From: Purshia tridentata
Lineage: Eukaryota; Streptophyta; Magnoliopsida; Rosales; Rosaceae
NCBI GenBank assembly: GCA_003254885.1
Contig: QANT01008275.1
Span: forward strand, 62,001 to 126,000
Direction: 5' to 3'
Length of the DNA: 64,000 bases
Shown one piece after another: positions 1 to 12,774 of this stretch; positions within the stretch are counted from its first letter, which is position 1; each line of letters starts with the position of its first letter. The notes below the pieces were generated by a model, which was given only the letters and a program-made list of their open reading frames with translations, searched no databases and was not told the origin of the DNA. The position numbers and the translations under genes are program-made.

Positions 1-1
1 C

Positions 2-1834
2 ATAAGAATCTTTTTGGACAATAACAAAGGAGTTGAAACAATTAGGGAGTACATGAGCAAAATGGAAAAGGAAGTTGGAAAGAAGGTGAGGACTTCGTGT
101 CACAATTTCTTCTTTCTTTTATATGCTTGAGTTAACATATGGTAGTCCAGAACTCTCATGTACTTGAGTTTCCCACTCATTAGTTATATTTTGGTTGTTT
201 TGTGGTGCCTTATGCATTCTCTTCAACCTACAATTGAGCCTGGTTTCTACTGTAGATGTTGATCAAACTCTTTTCTTGGTTTTTGACAGTTGAATCTACG
301 ATCACCTCATAAGAACTCAACATTTCAGAAATTGTTTGGGCTGCCACCAGAAGAATTTCTTATCAGTGATTTTACATGCTACCTGAAGAGGAAAATGCCT
401 TTACAGGTACCACCTTTGGTTTCTATGATGCTATTCCACTGCTTGTGAAAAAATAAAAAGATTTTACAATCACAATATATAGTTCTTGACTCTCAACCAA
501 TACACAAGGTGGAAAGAAATGAGTATTTTGGACATAGAGATATATTATGATGGCTTTTTGGTGCAGGGTCGACTCTTTCTATCTGCGAGAATAGTTGGGT
601 TTTACTCAAACTTTTTTGGACACAAGACAAAATTTTTCTTTCTTTGGGAGGATATTGAAGATATCCAAGTGCTTCCCCCATCCCTATCATCTGTGGGTAG
701 CCCTTTGCTGGTCATCATTCTGAAAAAGGATCGAGGTCTTGATGCAAGGCATGGCGCAAAGTGTCAAGATGAAGAAGGCAGGCTTAAATTTTATCTCCAA
801 TCATTTGTGTCATTCAGTTCAGCCAGCAGGTACGTTAGAAAACTATATATACAGTCAACTAACCACATTTAAGACAGGAAGATATCCCTTTTGCCAAAGG
901 ATTTATGCATTAGAAGGCATTTTTGATAATTGACTGTATTTTCCTGGCAGGACAATAATGGCCTTGTGGAGAACAAGAACACTAAGTCCTGATCAGAAAG
1001 CAGAATTTGATGAAGAGCTGGATGATCAAGAAGAAATGCCCATAATGGTTGAAGACACTGAATCCATACTAGATCTTGAGGATGCAAAGATGTCCAAACT
1101 TTATACTGCAGAACTACCTATTAACGTAAGTTTTCAACATGATATGTTATAATAAAATTGCATTGAAGTTAAGCATCTTCCACAGTCCTATTAAATTTCT
1201 TGTACTGTTATTGAGATCATGTGGACAATGGTGCAGACAAAATCGCTGATGGAAATGTTCGAGGGAGGAAAGTTTGAGCAAAATATAATGGAGAAATCAG
1301 GATGCCTTAACTATACAACTACCCCATGGGAACCTACAAAGCCGGATGTTTTTGAGCGACATCTGTCGTACAGGTTCAATCGCCATGTCTCAATCTTTGG
1401 AGGAGAGGTCACATGCAGACAACAAAAGTCTCCCATTGCAAATGGTGAAGGATGGATTGTGGACGAAGTTATGGCCCTGCACGGTGTTCCATTTGCGGAT
1501 CACTTTCATGTATGTGACATGGAAATGAGAATTTCCAGCTCACCCTAGCCTACATCTTTCAAATCTCTATTTGTTTTTATTCCTTGAGTACTAAAATGGA
1601 TTTTCTTTTTTCTTCATGCAGGTTCAATTTAGGTACCTGATTGAGAAATCTACCCTGGCTCACAATGCATGTAAATGCAATGTTTTTGTCAGGGTCAGCT
1701 GGCTTAAAACCACAAAGTTTCAGGAAAGGATCACACACAACATTACTGACAAGTTTGCTCATCGACTGAAGGAAATGTTTGAACTCGTAGAGAGAGAGAT
1801 TCTCTTGGCACCTCGGCAGGACATTTCACTTTGA
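2..1834 (+). CDS. C2 and GRAM domain-containing protein, C-terminal part (partial at window start)
   Basis: Six exons read in one frame: 2-85, 290-406, 567-829, 951-1125, 1237-1509 and 1622-1834, all with GT-AG borders, giving 374 visible residues. The 5' end lies outside the window. The first part carries a GRAM domain (from FQKLFGLPPEEFL through FYSNFFGHKTKFFFLWEDI). The second half is a VASt domain (from KLYTAELPIN and GCLNYTTTPWEPTK to the end). This order matches the plant C2-GRAM-VASt family (At1g03370/At5g50170 type), in which N-terminal C2 domains would lie upstream. GRAM binds lipids, and VASt is related to StAR-like sterol-transfer domains, so a role at membranes or in lipid handling is expected from the family, not shown here. 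No transmembrane helix follows VASt, unlike VAD1/LAM-type proteins. Which paralog this is cannot be settled from the C-terminus. Confidence 0.85.
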
Positions 1835-2777
1835 CCCATACTTCAGCTCCAACATTCAGATAAATTGGATGATAGCAGATTAGCAGTGAACTGTTGAAAA
1901 CAGGACTTGTTAAAAGAACTTTTCTTTTTCTTACATTGTTCAATTTCAGAAAAGAAAAAAAAAAAATACAATACAACTTGTTAACTTTTGGACGCTATAA
2001 TTCTTTTTTTAACTCGTAAAAGAAATTTGGAGTCTTTAACCTTCGGATGTGCAAGATATTTATAAAAAGACTCAAGACTTTTTTTTCATAATAGGACTTG
2101 AATTATTTTTTTACTCTCGAACTTAAAAAAAAAAGAGAGAAAAATTTGTGTGGGAAATATTTATACGACATAAGCCAATTAGAACTCGACGAGTTCCCAC
2201 TTTTCAAAATAAAATTAAAGCCTTTTAAGGAGACATATAAAGAGACCGAAAACAGTTGACAATTTGACAATGACGTCCAAAACATTTTTATCATAATATT
2301 TTGTTCACTTTATTTTCCTTAGAATCAATATAATTTTCACACTTGCATCAATGAATATTATTATTTTCTCCCCGACCAACATTACTTTCTCACCGCCCAA
2401 CTATGAAGAGCTATATCTTTTTGCCGTCACGTATCAAAACCACCAAGACTTTGAATCTTTATGGTCTCTGATTGATGGTCTCCAATGGTTTTGAACTCTT
2501 CTTTGTCATCCAAGGTTACGCTTAATGAACGATATATATTGTCATTTTTTCTTTCTCCCAGAAAAAATATTTTTTTGCCGCCAAGTATGGTGGTGGGTAA
2601 AAATTTACAAGAGAAAAATCAAAAGCTCTGAGATCGACTAGATTTTGGAGTCTTTATAAGCTCTGATTGATGTTTGATGGTTTTGAAGGCTTCTTCATTA
2701 TCTAGGATTAGGGTTTTGTTTCACTTTTTACTTTAGTTTGGATTAATTTGTTGCCACTGGGACGCTTATTCTGATTG
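1835..2777. other. Intergenic: 3' UTR of the GRAM gene and 5' region of the NBR1-like copy
   Basis: AT-rich sequence with no convincing ORF. The last ~130 bases resemble the 5' leader of the full NBR1 gene (shared 'attagggtttt' and 'gacgcttattct' stretches), so the duplication that made the short copy included leader sequence. Confidence 0.6.
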
Positions 2778-3437
2778 ATGGCGTCTCATGTGGTTATGAA
2801 TGTGAGATATTTTGGAACTTCAAAGGTAAGAATTTGATTTCTTTCTTTATGGGTTTGTTATGCTTTTTTTGGTTGCTAATAAAAGTTTAAATGGGTGTAA
2901 AGATTGAAGCTTTGGTGTTGGGTTTTCTAAGACTATAAGCTTACTTTCTGTATATTTAATATTTATTTGGTTGAATTGAATCTGAATATGTATCTAATTG
3001 TTCTAAAGGTTAAAGTTGCGGGTAGAATGGTGCATTTTGAAGCACGTGTGGATGAGAATGGGCAACTGGATCTTGACATGGGTGGATTGCAAAAGAAAAT
3101 TCGTAGTCTTTGCAATCTTCCCCTTGGTGCTGACATTACTATGGTATACATAGATGAAGATGGTGATGTTGTAACTCTTGTTGATGATGATGATCTGCAC
3201 GAAGCATGGAAGCAGCAGCTGAAATGCTTCAGGATTGATGTGATGATGAACGTTGACAATGACAAACCAAGTGGAACTTCTGCTTCTTTAAGGTCTCCCC
3301 AAGCCCAATTTCCATTGCCAAGTGGAAGTTATGAGCCAGAGCGTCTTGACTTGGCTCCATCAGCTGCTGCTGCTGCTTCAAATGATTGGAAGGATGATGA
3401 TGATAACTGGGATTGTTGTTGCAGATTACCTATTTAA
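2778..3437 (+). CDS. PB1-only NBR1-like protein (truncated tandem copy of NBR1)
   Basis: Exon 1 (2778-2801, MASHVVMN) splices to 3009-3437, giving 150 residues. Exon 1 length and phase and the start of exon 2 (VKVAG...) match the neighbouring full NBR1 (MASTMVIK, VKYGD...). Residues ~8-90 form a PB1 domain with an intact acidic OPCA-type stretch (DEDGDVVTLVDDDDL) and the N-terminal Lys at residue 10. The basic LRRF of NBR1 is replaced by MVHF. After the PB1 domain the copy retains the SLRSPQ stretch, then appears to lack ~250 bp relative to NBR1. It ends in a novel acidic, Cys-rich tail (NDWKDDDDNWDCCC) and a stop. The ZZ, four-tryptophan (FW), LIR and UBA parts are all absent. It could be a decaying duplicate or a small expressed PB1 protein that pairs with NBR1. 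The open frame and splice sites allow either. Confidence 0.6.
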
Positions 3438-4307
3438 TCTTATTGTTCCATGTTTTGAAAGGATTGACTTTCAAGTCTGAACCCATGTGTGGTAACGTTT
3501 TATGATATGCCACACGGGTGGGTGTTTGTTCTGGTGTTGTGATCACGAATCAGCCTTTTTAATGATTCGAATTCACAACTATCATATGCAATTTTATTTT
3601 ATTTTTTATTTTTATTTTAGTAAGGGAAGAGGCAAAGCACAAATAACACATCTTTGCTAAAGCAATTTGGCATTTTGTTTAACTTACCTGCTATTGTATT
3701 TGTGTGGTTTACAAGTGATTGTATGAATTCCAAATTTTCTTTATGGGTCAATGAGTTTCTCTCATTATCATAAAATAATAAGAATTTACATTTTATTTTC
3801 TTTTAATCCATTATGTAACAAAAATGCTATTAATTAAGTCACAGAAAGGTAACATAATTGAGTTAGAATTTTAACCGGTTTAGAGATCATCCTCGTGGCA
3901 AGGTAACATAATTAAGTCCACCTATGAGGTTCCATATGTTTAGAATGATCTCGCAACCAGCGGATTAAAAATCTCCTTAATAAATCCATACTAATCTTTT
4001 GGGCGAAGAAAACCCAAAGTCAAATAAGTTTCTTATCTCCTAAGCCAAAAACATTATATAAATACGCACCGTATCAATTGCTTTGTAGAGAGAGAGACAG
4101 AGAGAGAGAGAGAGGCAGTCTGCTATAGGGAGAGAGCCAGAGGCGGTAATAGCGGCTTACGGGTACGCTTGGGTTTGATTGATTTTCCCGACTTTCTCGT
4201 TCCAAACGGTTCTATATAATTTTCTAGGGTTAGGGTTTTAGTTTGAGTTTGGATTTGCGGCTCACTGGACGCTTATTCTTCTTGCAGTCTCTGTGTTTCT
4301 GCCAGCT
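3438..4307. promoter_or_regulatory. NBR1 upstream region with TATA box and GA-rich leader
   Basis: A TATA box (tatataaata, about 4055-4064) lies ~245 bp before the NBR1 start codon. It is followed by a purine GA microsatellite (4087-4114) expected in the 5' UTR. The rest is AT-rich with no ORF of note. Confidence 0.5.
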
Positions 4308-7300
4308 ATGGCGTCTACTATGGTGATCAAGGTGCGATTTTTGGAACTTTTTTGGCTCGAATTTGATTTTTTTGTTGGGTTTTGGTTACCCTCTGTGAGG
4401 GGAATTTGGGAATTTTGACATAAAACGGGGCTAGGAGCTAGGAGCTGGAGTGGGTGTGAAGATTGAAGTTTTTAGTTTTGGCTTGTCTAATTGGAAAGAG
4501 ACGATAAAACGATAATTTGAATATGAAAATTTCTGATGCATGGCATCTTTGTTCGATTAAATTTTTTTTTTTTGCCTTTTTCTAGGAAATTGTATTTTTT
4601 TTTTTAATGATCGGGTAATAACTGGACTTTTTTTGATGGAGAAAATGGTTAATCTAACTAACCCTGATTATTTTGGTACAAGTCAATTGAATCTGTAAGA
4701 AATTGTTTTCGGCTTTCAGGATCTATGGAAAATTTTTAAAATTTTCTGTTTGCTCAAAATTTGTGTTACCAATATGACTTTTGTTCGTTATGAGGTTTTA
4801 TAGAATTACTTGTAAAAGGAGTTATTCAACTTCGATCTTTCTAACCGACTCTCTCTGTTGTCCTTAATTCAATTCTGAATGGTTAACTCTGGGTGCTTTG
4901 GTATTTCGAAGTATTCTTTTTGTAATCACTGTAATTGCTAAGTATTGAGCCTCCTTTCCCACTATATGATAACAACATTTTATAAATTTGCCAAACCCCT
5001 TAAAAGGTGATAAATATTGTATTTAATTTAATATGTACAATTTTTTAGATGTTCTAAATGTTCTAGCCTCATAGCTGAATGTTGCATGGGTAAATTTCTC
5101 AATGTATGAACAATATATTTGCTACTTACATCAAGTCATTCAAATGCGTGATGTAATCAAATTATATTCTGTGTTTTTTTGTTTACTTTTGAATGTTTCT
5201 AACGTGTCACTGGTTGTGCTACAGGTTAAATATGGGGATACACTGAGGCGTTTCAATGCTCGTGTTGATGAAAAGGATCAACTGGATGTTGACATGAGTG
5301 GATTGCGAGCTAAAATCTTCAGTCTTTTTAATTTTCCCCTTGATGCCGACATTACTATGACATATGTTGATGAAGATGGTGATTTAGTAACTCTTGTTGA
5401 TGATGATGATCTGCATGATGCGATGAGGCAGCACCTGAAATTCTTGAGGATTGATGTACATATGACAAATGACAAAGCTGCTATATCTTATGCCAAGTCA
5501 AGTGGAAGCTCTACCCCTTTAAGATCCCCCCAAGGCCCATCTTCTTTGTTGAATTTGAACAATGGAGCTGCTGAAGTTTTGAAGTCGTTGCCAGAGCCAC
5601 TTCGTGAATTACTTTCAAAGTTACCGCTTGACTTGGCTTCAAAAGTTGCATCCTCTAGTCCAGTGTTTGCGGAACTTGTTGACTGCTTTTCAAAGATGGG
5701 ACCGTCCAATCAGATTCCAGATTCCCAAGTTCAGGTTGGTGGAGATTCAACTACGCAGAGTGGTTCCTCTAAGAGTCCTTTGGCTCCACCTGCTCCTGGT
5801 GGCTTAAATGATTCGAAAGATAATGGCAAGTCTGAACCCATCACATTTGAGAAGTCAAGCTTTGAAAAAAGTCAGGTGACAGATGCTGAAAATGTGGCCA
5901 AGGATGCGGGGGTGTCGGCTCCACTGTACCCTAGTGTTGATCTCAATTTCCTTCCTGCTGATTCTAATCCATCTGGACTCACACCCATGAATTTTGCACC
6001 AGTTAGATCAAGGAAGGAGACCAAGAAGGTTACCAATAGTCTTCCCAATGGGAAGTCTCTTGGTTGTGGTGCGTCCACAAGTTCTGCTGACCCTGAAAGT
6101 CATATAAAGGTTTCAAGTATTAAACATTTCAACGAATGCCCTTTTACAGGGATCCCTATGGCAAATGACTCAGCTGCTGACCCTGCTGTTCCTGTTGCTG
6201 CTTCTGTTGCATATCGGCCACGTATGCATTCTGCTAAAAGAAATCACTCTGAATCAATGGGTGGAATGTTCCACACTGGTGTTCGCTGCGATGGCTGTGG
6301 TTGTCATCCAATAATTGGTCCTCGGTTCAAGTCCATAGTGTAAGGAAGGAACTTATAAAATCTCTGATTTTAAAACGGTATGGAAACATTTTTGAACTCT
6401 CATTGTTGATGCTATTTTCTGGTTTGTTTTCTGCAGGAAAGAAAATTATGACCTCTGTCGTATTTGTTTCTCAAGTATGGGTAATGTGGCGGATTACATT
6501 AGAATTGATCATCCTGTGTCTTATCACCATCCACGGCCATACAGGGGATTGTATGAGCAAGTATGTAGATCCCTCTCATATCATCTGTTATCTTCAGATT
6601 TTTATGCCAATTTTTTGGGCCATGTATTTGATGTTTTTTTTTTTACCATTAATTACAGCCTCCATGGGTTGGTCCCCCAGTATTGCCGAAAATCTTGAGA
6701 GGTTGTAGTATGAAGCCAGGTCGACCTAAGCTTGACAGCCGCTTTGTTTTGGATGTCAATGTAATGGATGGCACCTTAATAGCCCCATCTACTCCATTTA
6801 CCAAATTATGGCGGATGCGCAACAATGGTGGTTTGGTCTGGCCTCAAGGAACACAACTCATGTGGATAGGCGGAGACCGATTTAGCAAATCAGAATCAGT
6901 TGAAATAGAGGTGGCATAACTTTGACATTGTTTTTGAGTCATGTTTATTAGCTTCTTATTCTTGTCTTTCCAATTTTTTTTTTTGGTGTTGTAGTTTGCA
7001 ATTTTTATTCAATTTCATTTTAGATTTTTTATTTGTGGGCTTTTTCTAATTTCTCGATTATTTTCAGATTCCTGCACATGGTCTACCTGCAGATAATGAG
7101 CTTGATATTGCTGTTGATTTTATTGCACCTGAGTCACCAGGCCGATACATCTCATATTGGAGGATGGCATCTCCATCTGGCCAAAAGTTTGGGCAACGCG
7201 TTTGGGTTCTTATCCAGGTATTTTCTTCATTCAAAAGCAGATATGACTGTTCATTTGATGACCTCTAATTTTATTATCCATTCAGGCTGACGCTTCCCAG

Positions 7301-8206
7301 AAGACAAGTCTTACTTATCTTTTATACTCTTGTGCAGGTTGAACCTTCCCTGAAGGATTCATTCTCTGAGAGCTTTAAAGGTTTAAACCTGAATCTTCCC
7401 CCGGAGATATGTGGCTCTAAAGAACCTGAAAACATAGATGTGAATCTTCAACCAGCTGTGGGCAGTGACTTTCTCCAGCCTAGCAGCTCTAGCTCAGTCA
7501 AGGAGCCATTGAAGCCCATGCCAAATAAGCAGCCTGAAAATGACCAGGACCTCCACTTTCCTATAAATGATAGTTTGCTGGTTGGGCATAATGTTTCTGC
7601 CCCTGCAAACCCAGCGGCTTCTTCAACAGTGTCATATCCCACTGTTGATATCTTTGAATCAGCTCCACCCTCCCCAAAATTGTCCCCTGTTGTCAATGCA
7701 CCAGCACCGTCTGAAGGCACCTGTGCAAATAATGCTGTCTTATCGCCCCCTGTTGTTAATGCACCAGTACCATCTGAAAGCACCAGTGCAAATAATGCTG
7801 TGGAAGACACCCTCCTTAAGGAGCTCGAGGAGATGGGTTTTAAGCAGGTCAATTTGAACAAGGAGATCCTGCGTAGGAATGAGTACGACCTGGAGCAGTC
7901 TGTGGATGATCTCTGTGAGGTTGCTGACTGGGATCCTATCCTTGAAGAGCTGCAGGAAATGGTAAGTTGTATAAGCCAAACATGATGCCCCTGCCCCACC
8001 TCCCCCCTCTATTAGACATGGTCTTTCCTTTTACAATTTTCAGTGCATGTGAGAATTACAGAGCCCTTATTTCTAAAAATGATTGTTTTGTGCAGGGTTT
8101 CTCGGATACTGAAATGAACAAGAAGCTGCTTGTGAAGAACAATGGGAGTATCAAGCGTGTGGTTCTGGATCTTATCAATGGGGAGGCAACTAAGAAGCTG
8201 GTTTAG
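4308..8206 (+). CDS. NBR1: NBR1/Joka2 selective autophagy receptor
   Basis: Seven exons: 4308-4331, 5225-6339, 6437-6560, 6659-6910, 7068-7217, 7338-7961 and 8096-8206, giving 799 residues, close to plant NBR1/Joka2 proteins. Domains in order: PB1 (~7-90, with K10 and acidic DEDGDLVTLVDDDDL), ZZ zinc finger (~358-405, with C363, C366, C387, C390), four-tryptophan FW domain (~440-550), and two UBA domains (~711-750 and ~752-795). The LIR motif W753-D-P-I756 sits at the start of UBA2, where Arabidopsis NBR1 has its Atg8-binding site. Plant NBR1 binds ubiquitinated cargo through UBA2, polymerises through PB1 and links cargo to Atg8 on the phagophore. Exon 6 holds an in-frame 63-bp tandem repeat. 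The start ATG is set by homology with the upstream PB1-only copy and by the tiny 8-codon first exon. Confidence 0.95.
7682..7805 (+). repeat. 63-bp in-frame tandem repeat inside NBR1 exon 6
   Basis: Two copies of a 21-residue Pro/Ala/Ser-rich unit (PVVNAP[A/V]PSE...ANNAV) lie between the FW and UBA1 domains. Copy starts are 63 bp apart (7688 and 7751), so the frame is kept. The unit is in a low-complexity linker and probably of little consequence. Confidence 0.85.
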
Positions 8207-8888
8207 ACGGATGACAGCTAATAAATCTAGTTATTATATAGTAGTATATATCAGAAATAAATGGACCGGCATTTGCCATGCACTATGATATGCTTTTTTT
8301 TTGGACCTGTACATCTTTTATCTTGGTATGTAATTATGCATTTAGTATTGGTACCGACATCTAAGTTATGGTTTTTTTTTTTGGGCCACATAAGTTATGG
8401 ATTAATATCCAATTCTTACGGCTATTGCTCTATTTATTACTATATTTATGAATGGATTTAATATATTTATGAATGTTGCACATCGTTTTTGTAATTTTGG
8501 GCTAGGCAATGCCAAGGCAAAGGGGTCTGGTGTAATTTGTAAAAAAGGAGGAGTTACCAGTTTTGCACGGCAATGCGAACTGTCCAAGTCGCTTTTCCTT
8601 TTGTTAGTCTATGTTGCTTTAGTGATTTGTCAGAAAGGACAAGCCTTGTGCTTTGCTTCCATTGCTCTTTTAGCAACAGGCCAGGTTTTCCATTCTTTCC
8701 CACCGCTTCCCTCTCGTCCGTAACCTTCCCCATTCCTCGCGTTAGGGGCCACAGTTTTTCCTTCTTTGTGAGGGCGACATCTCAATTCTCTTTTTTGTGT
8801 TTCCCTTCTTTGATGACCTCACCACAACTGATTTTATTTTTTGGATTATGAGTTTATGAATTCCATTTAACGCTCGCTGAAAAAGTAT

Positions 8889-9075
8889 TATGAATTTATG
8901 AATAAGTATGGATGAATTTATAAAGTGTGATTTGTCTTGTGTTTAGAAAATTTTGTGAATTTATTTATGAAATTTTATTCGTGTTTAGAAAATCTTGCGA
9001 ATTTATGAATGTAATTTACTCGTAATTAGAAAATCTTGTGAATTTATTAAGGTGATTTTGCGGGAATCGAGAAAG
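8889..9075. repeat. Degenerate ~40-bp tandem repeats
   Basis: At least three clear units of about 40-42 bp start at 8939, 8981 and 9022, sharing the core 'ttagaaaatcttgtgaattt'. More diverged units lie on each side. There is no coding potential, and the array lies between NBR1 and the kinase gene. Confidence 0.65.
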
Positions 9076-9424
9076 TGTTTAAAGAAAAAAACAATTCCCA
9101 CTAACTCTATTTCGTTTACACGGTCGCTTTGTACATATATATTGTGAATCTATATAAACATTTGTGCAGTTTGCAAGGGTCAAAGCTGAAGTCCCATTTC
9201 TTCTTCGTCTTCGGTAAAGAGATAGTTCTTCAAAGGCCAAAGGAGGCTACTTCTAGACTAGCTATCATTGAAGTGAAATACAAGTAAAAGAAAGGTAGGA
9301 ACTAGAAGAAACTATAGTTCAGGCTTTTCTTATTCAGCGGCTTAACTCCCATGTTGACAAGATCAGTTTGCATGTGCTCTTGATTAGTTTATGGCTCCCA
9401 GACTTTATTACAATATTCACAACT

Positions 9425-9425
<1 letters not shown>

Positions 9426-9478
<53 letters not shown>
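9426..9478. repeat. Compound (CT)n(CA)n microsatellite
   Basis: About 11 CT units run directly into about 16 CA units. It lies ~650 bp upstream of the kinase start codon. Confidence 0.95.
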
Positions 9479-9485
<7 letters not shown>

Positions 9486-10120
9486 GCACGCCAAATTCTT
9501 AAATTGAAACATAGGCTCAATCCCTTTCCATGATTCCGTCTGCAGATCAAGACTGAAGTTCTGTGCCCACAAAGATTAATTAAACTTATAAACCCATCGA
9601 CCCCATTTAATTAATCTCAATGATGGGTAATGGAATTTTAATGAAAATACTCTAGCTTTCACTGGGAAGAGCTTGCTTATTGGTTCCCTTTCCCTTGTTT
9701 CACTTTCTGAGGGATCCTTCCCTTTTCCCCATAAAAAGTTTTCAAGAAAATCTCTTTGGGCATTGAGCTTTTCTTTTGGGGTCTGTCACAATCTCTCTCT
9801 GGTAGAACATGTGGGGTTGCATACTTTTGCCTTCTCTAAGGACATGTAAGTTATCCACTATTTCCTTTGTGAGTTTTGAGCTCTAGCCCTTTTTATTCTT
9901 GAGATGTGTTTAGCAGCACAACACACACTGCAACCTGCAGGACATGTCTTTGTGTATTTCTCTCTTTCATGTCAGCTTATCCATTCACTGAGTTAATGAC
10001 TGAGCTTTTCAAAGCTTTTCCCTTTTGGGTTCTGATATATGATTTTGCTATGATATGGATGACGGGTACTAGAGTTCATTCCCAGATATAGATGTTGAAT
10101 TTTTTCCTTGTGTAGAAAAT

Positions 10121-12774
10121 ATGGAATCTGGGAGTAGGTTTTACTCAGCTGATGAGTTCAAATTGGATGCAAAATGGCTGATTGATCCTAAGCACCTGTT
10201 TGTTGGGCCAAGAATTGGAGAGGGAGCTCATGCCAAAGTGTATGAGGGCAAGTAAGTCGTATTGGTTTACTCAAGTTTCGATTTTTGTCACTTCAATTGT
10301 TGGGCCTGTATAAGTGAAAACCTTGCTTGTCTTGATTTCTGGGTAATGCCATTTCTGCGGGTTGTCATTTTCTCTTTGTTGCGAGGATATTGTTTAGATT
10401 TGCAAGTTTTTGGCTCATCTTTCTGTAGATTTGGGAAACCATAAAGTTTTCTTTTGGGAATTATCAATTTTTTTTTCCCATTCCTTTCTGGGAATATCAA
10501 TATTTTTTTAAATATTTTTCTTGTTTCTCTATTTTGCATTCTATGCTATGTTTTTGGGGTTTTTCTGTACATGTAATCTGCTTTATGATCATATTCAAAT
10601 TTTAATAGGATCATGGAAATGGTTAGGATTTCACTGAATTGTAGTTTAGTAATTGCTTATGAATTTCGTTTGAGTTTCTGCAAAAAGATTAGAGTTTCTC
10701 AAGTAATTTGATTGCAAGTAATTATAGTTTTTTGCATCCTGTTATGCTACAGTTATCTCACTCCTTTAGGTTTCGGCTTTTTCGATTCCATTCAGATACA
10801 AAAACCAGACTGTCGCGATTAAAGTTGTTCATAAAGGAGAAACTCCAGAAGAGATCACCAAGAGAGAAGGACGGTTTGCCAGAGAGGTTGCAATGCTATC
10901 TAGAGTTCAACATAAAAATTTAGTGAAGGTTGGATTTCGTTTGAAAATAGTTAGGATTGTGTGGTCATTTGCCTCAGGTCCAGTGTGTAAATCATTGTGG
11001 TGACTGGTGACAGTAGTTATATCATGTAGTCATGAATATCAAAATTATTGTGTCAACATCTGACGATTAATATAGCTACCTTGTCTCTCAACAGTTTATT
11101 GGTGCCTGCAAGGAGCCTGTAATGGTGATAGTTACTGAGCTTTTATTGGGAGGGACATTACGTAGATATTGTTTGGACATGAGGCCAAGGTGTTTGGACA
11201 TATGTGTTGCTGTTGGTTTTGCACTAGATATTGCTCGTGCAATGGAATGCTTGCACTCTCATGGGATCATACACCGTGATTTGAAACCTGGTAATTTTTC
11301 TTTCTTACTCTTTGGATTCTACTTGGTTAGGTTTTGGAAGGCCTGGATTCATAAACTGTATCAGAGTTCTCTTTACATCAAAGTTGAATGTCTTACAATT
11401 TATTGTTTTCTGACTTCTCTAGCTGGATTACTTGTTCAGACTTCTATAGATAAGTTCTTTTTACTGAAGCTATTATTCAATATCTTCTGACCCATGTCTG
11501 CCATAACTGCTCAATCACCCAACTTTCTTTTAGTATTAATTACTATTGTCCTTTTTTGCATTACCATGCAAGAATTCATAACTGCCTATACCGTCAAGCC
11601 GGAATTCATTCTGAAACATACTATCATGTGACAAATTAAGAGTTGATAATAATAAATAAGTTGCCAAATTGTATTTCATAATACTTTTATTAAGATGGCC
11701 CTTTGAGGAACAACCATTTATTAGATAGTTTCTGGCTTGGCGAATGATTTTGCTGTATATATCTCTTTAGGTCCTCCTACACAATGACTGGCCTAATGTT
11801 AGCATGGTTTAACGCATAGATGTGGATGGAAGAATCATTTGTTATGTTTTCAAATTGTGTATTTTTCTGTGTAATTACCTATTCACATGAATTGGGAAAA
11901 TATATCTAGTAATCTAGTTATTGATGTGGGTTTTCACTCTTCATTTGCTTACTTATTCTTTATATTTTTGGATGCAGAAAACTTACTCTTGACTGCAGAC
12001 CACAAAACAGTTAAACTGGCAGATTTTGGGTTAGCAAGAGAAGAGTCATTAACAGAGATGATGACCGCAGAAACTGGGACATACCGTTGGATGGCTCCAG
12101 AGGTACTACTTCCCTTCCCGCCACCCATTCTCCCTCTATCTGTCTCTCTTTGTATCACACTTAAACTACCTGCTTATTTGAGTTGCTATTGGGGGCAGTT
12201 GTACAGTACTGTTACATTAAGGCAGGGAGAGAAAAAGCACTACAATCATAAAGTGGATGCCTATAGTTTTGCCATCGTTTTGTGGGAACTCTTATACAAC
12301 AAATTGCCTTTTGAAGGCATGTCAAATCTCCAGGCAGCATATGCAGCTGCTTTTAAAGTAAATATATCTTCCCCTTCTTAATAAATGATTACATTAATTA
12401 TTCTATAAAGTTCTCCCTGGTACCGCTTAATTTTACTGATGATGTAAAGGTACTTTCCATTTCAGAATGTGAGGCCTACTGCTGAGAACCTCCCAGAGGA
12501 ATTGAATACCATCCTAACTTCGTGCTGGCAGGAGGACCCAAATGCTCGACCTAATTTCAGCCAAATAATTCAAATGTTACTTGATTATCTTTACACCATA
12601 TCTCCTCCTGAACCAGCAATTCCTTCTCGGATTTTCACTGAGAACACCGTCTTGCCACCAGAGTCTCCTGGGACAAGCTCCTTGATGGCAGTACGTGATG
12701 ACGGGGAGACGCCCAAAGGGAAGATGGAAGATGAGCCAAAAGGATTTTTCTTCTGCTTTAACCAGTGTTATTGA
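10121..12774 (+). CDS. ATN1-type Raf-like Ser/Thr protein kinase
   Basis: Six exons: 10121-10251, 10796-10928, 11095-11290, 11978-12102, 12199-12357 and 12466-12774, giving 350 residues. The N-terminus [13 protein letters not shown] is characteristic of the Arabidopsis ATN1/At5g40540 group of Raf-like MAPKKK-related kinases. Kinase motifs present: glycine loop GEGAHAKV (33-40), catalytic K53 in VAIKVV, HRDLKPEN (148-155) with D150, DFG (169-171), and the [10 protein letters not shown] activation segment. The short C-tail ([10 protein letters not shown]) is also family-like, and the protein ends in FFFCFNQCY. No transmembrane or regulatory domain accompanies the kinase, so it is expected to be soluble and cytosolic. 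The substrates of this group are poorly known. All catalytic residues are intact, so it should be active. Confidence 0.93.

Larger units (their letters stand above)
8207..10120. other. Intergenic between NBR1 and the ATN1-type kinase
   Basis: Contains the NBR1 3' UTR, the degenerate 40-bp repeats, a CT/CA compound microsatellite, and probably the kinase promoter and 5' UTR. No ORF here has homology I recognise. Confidence 0.6.
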
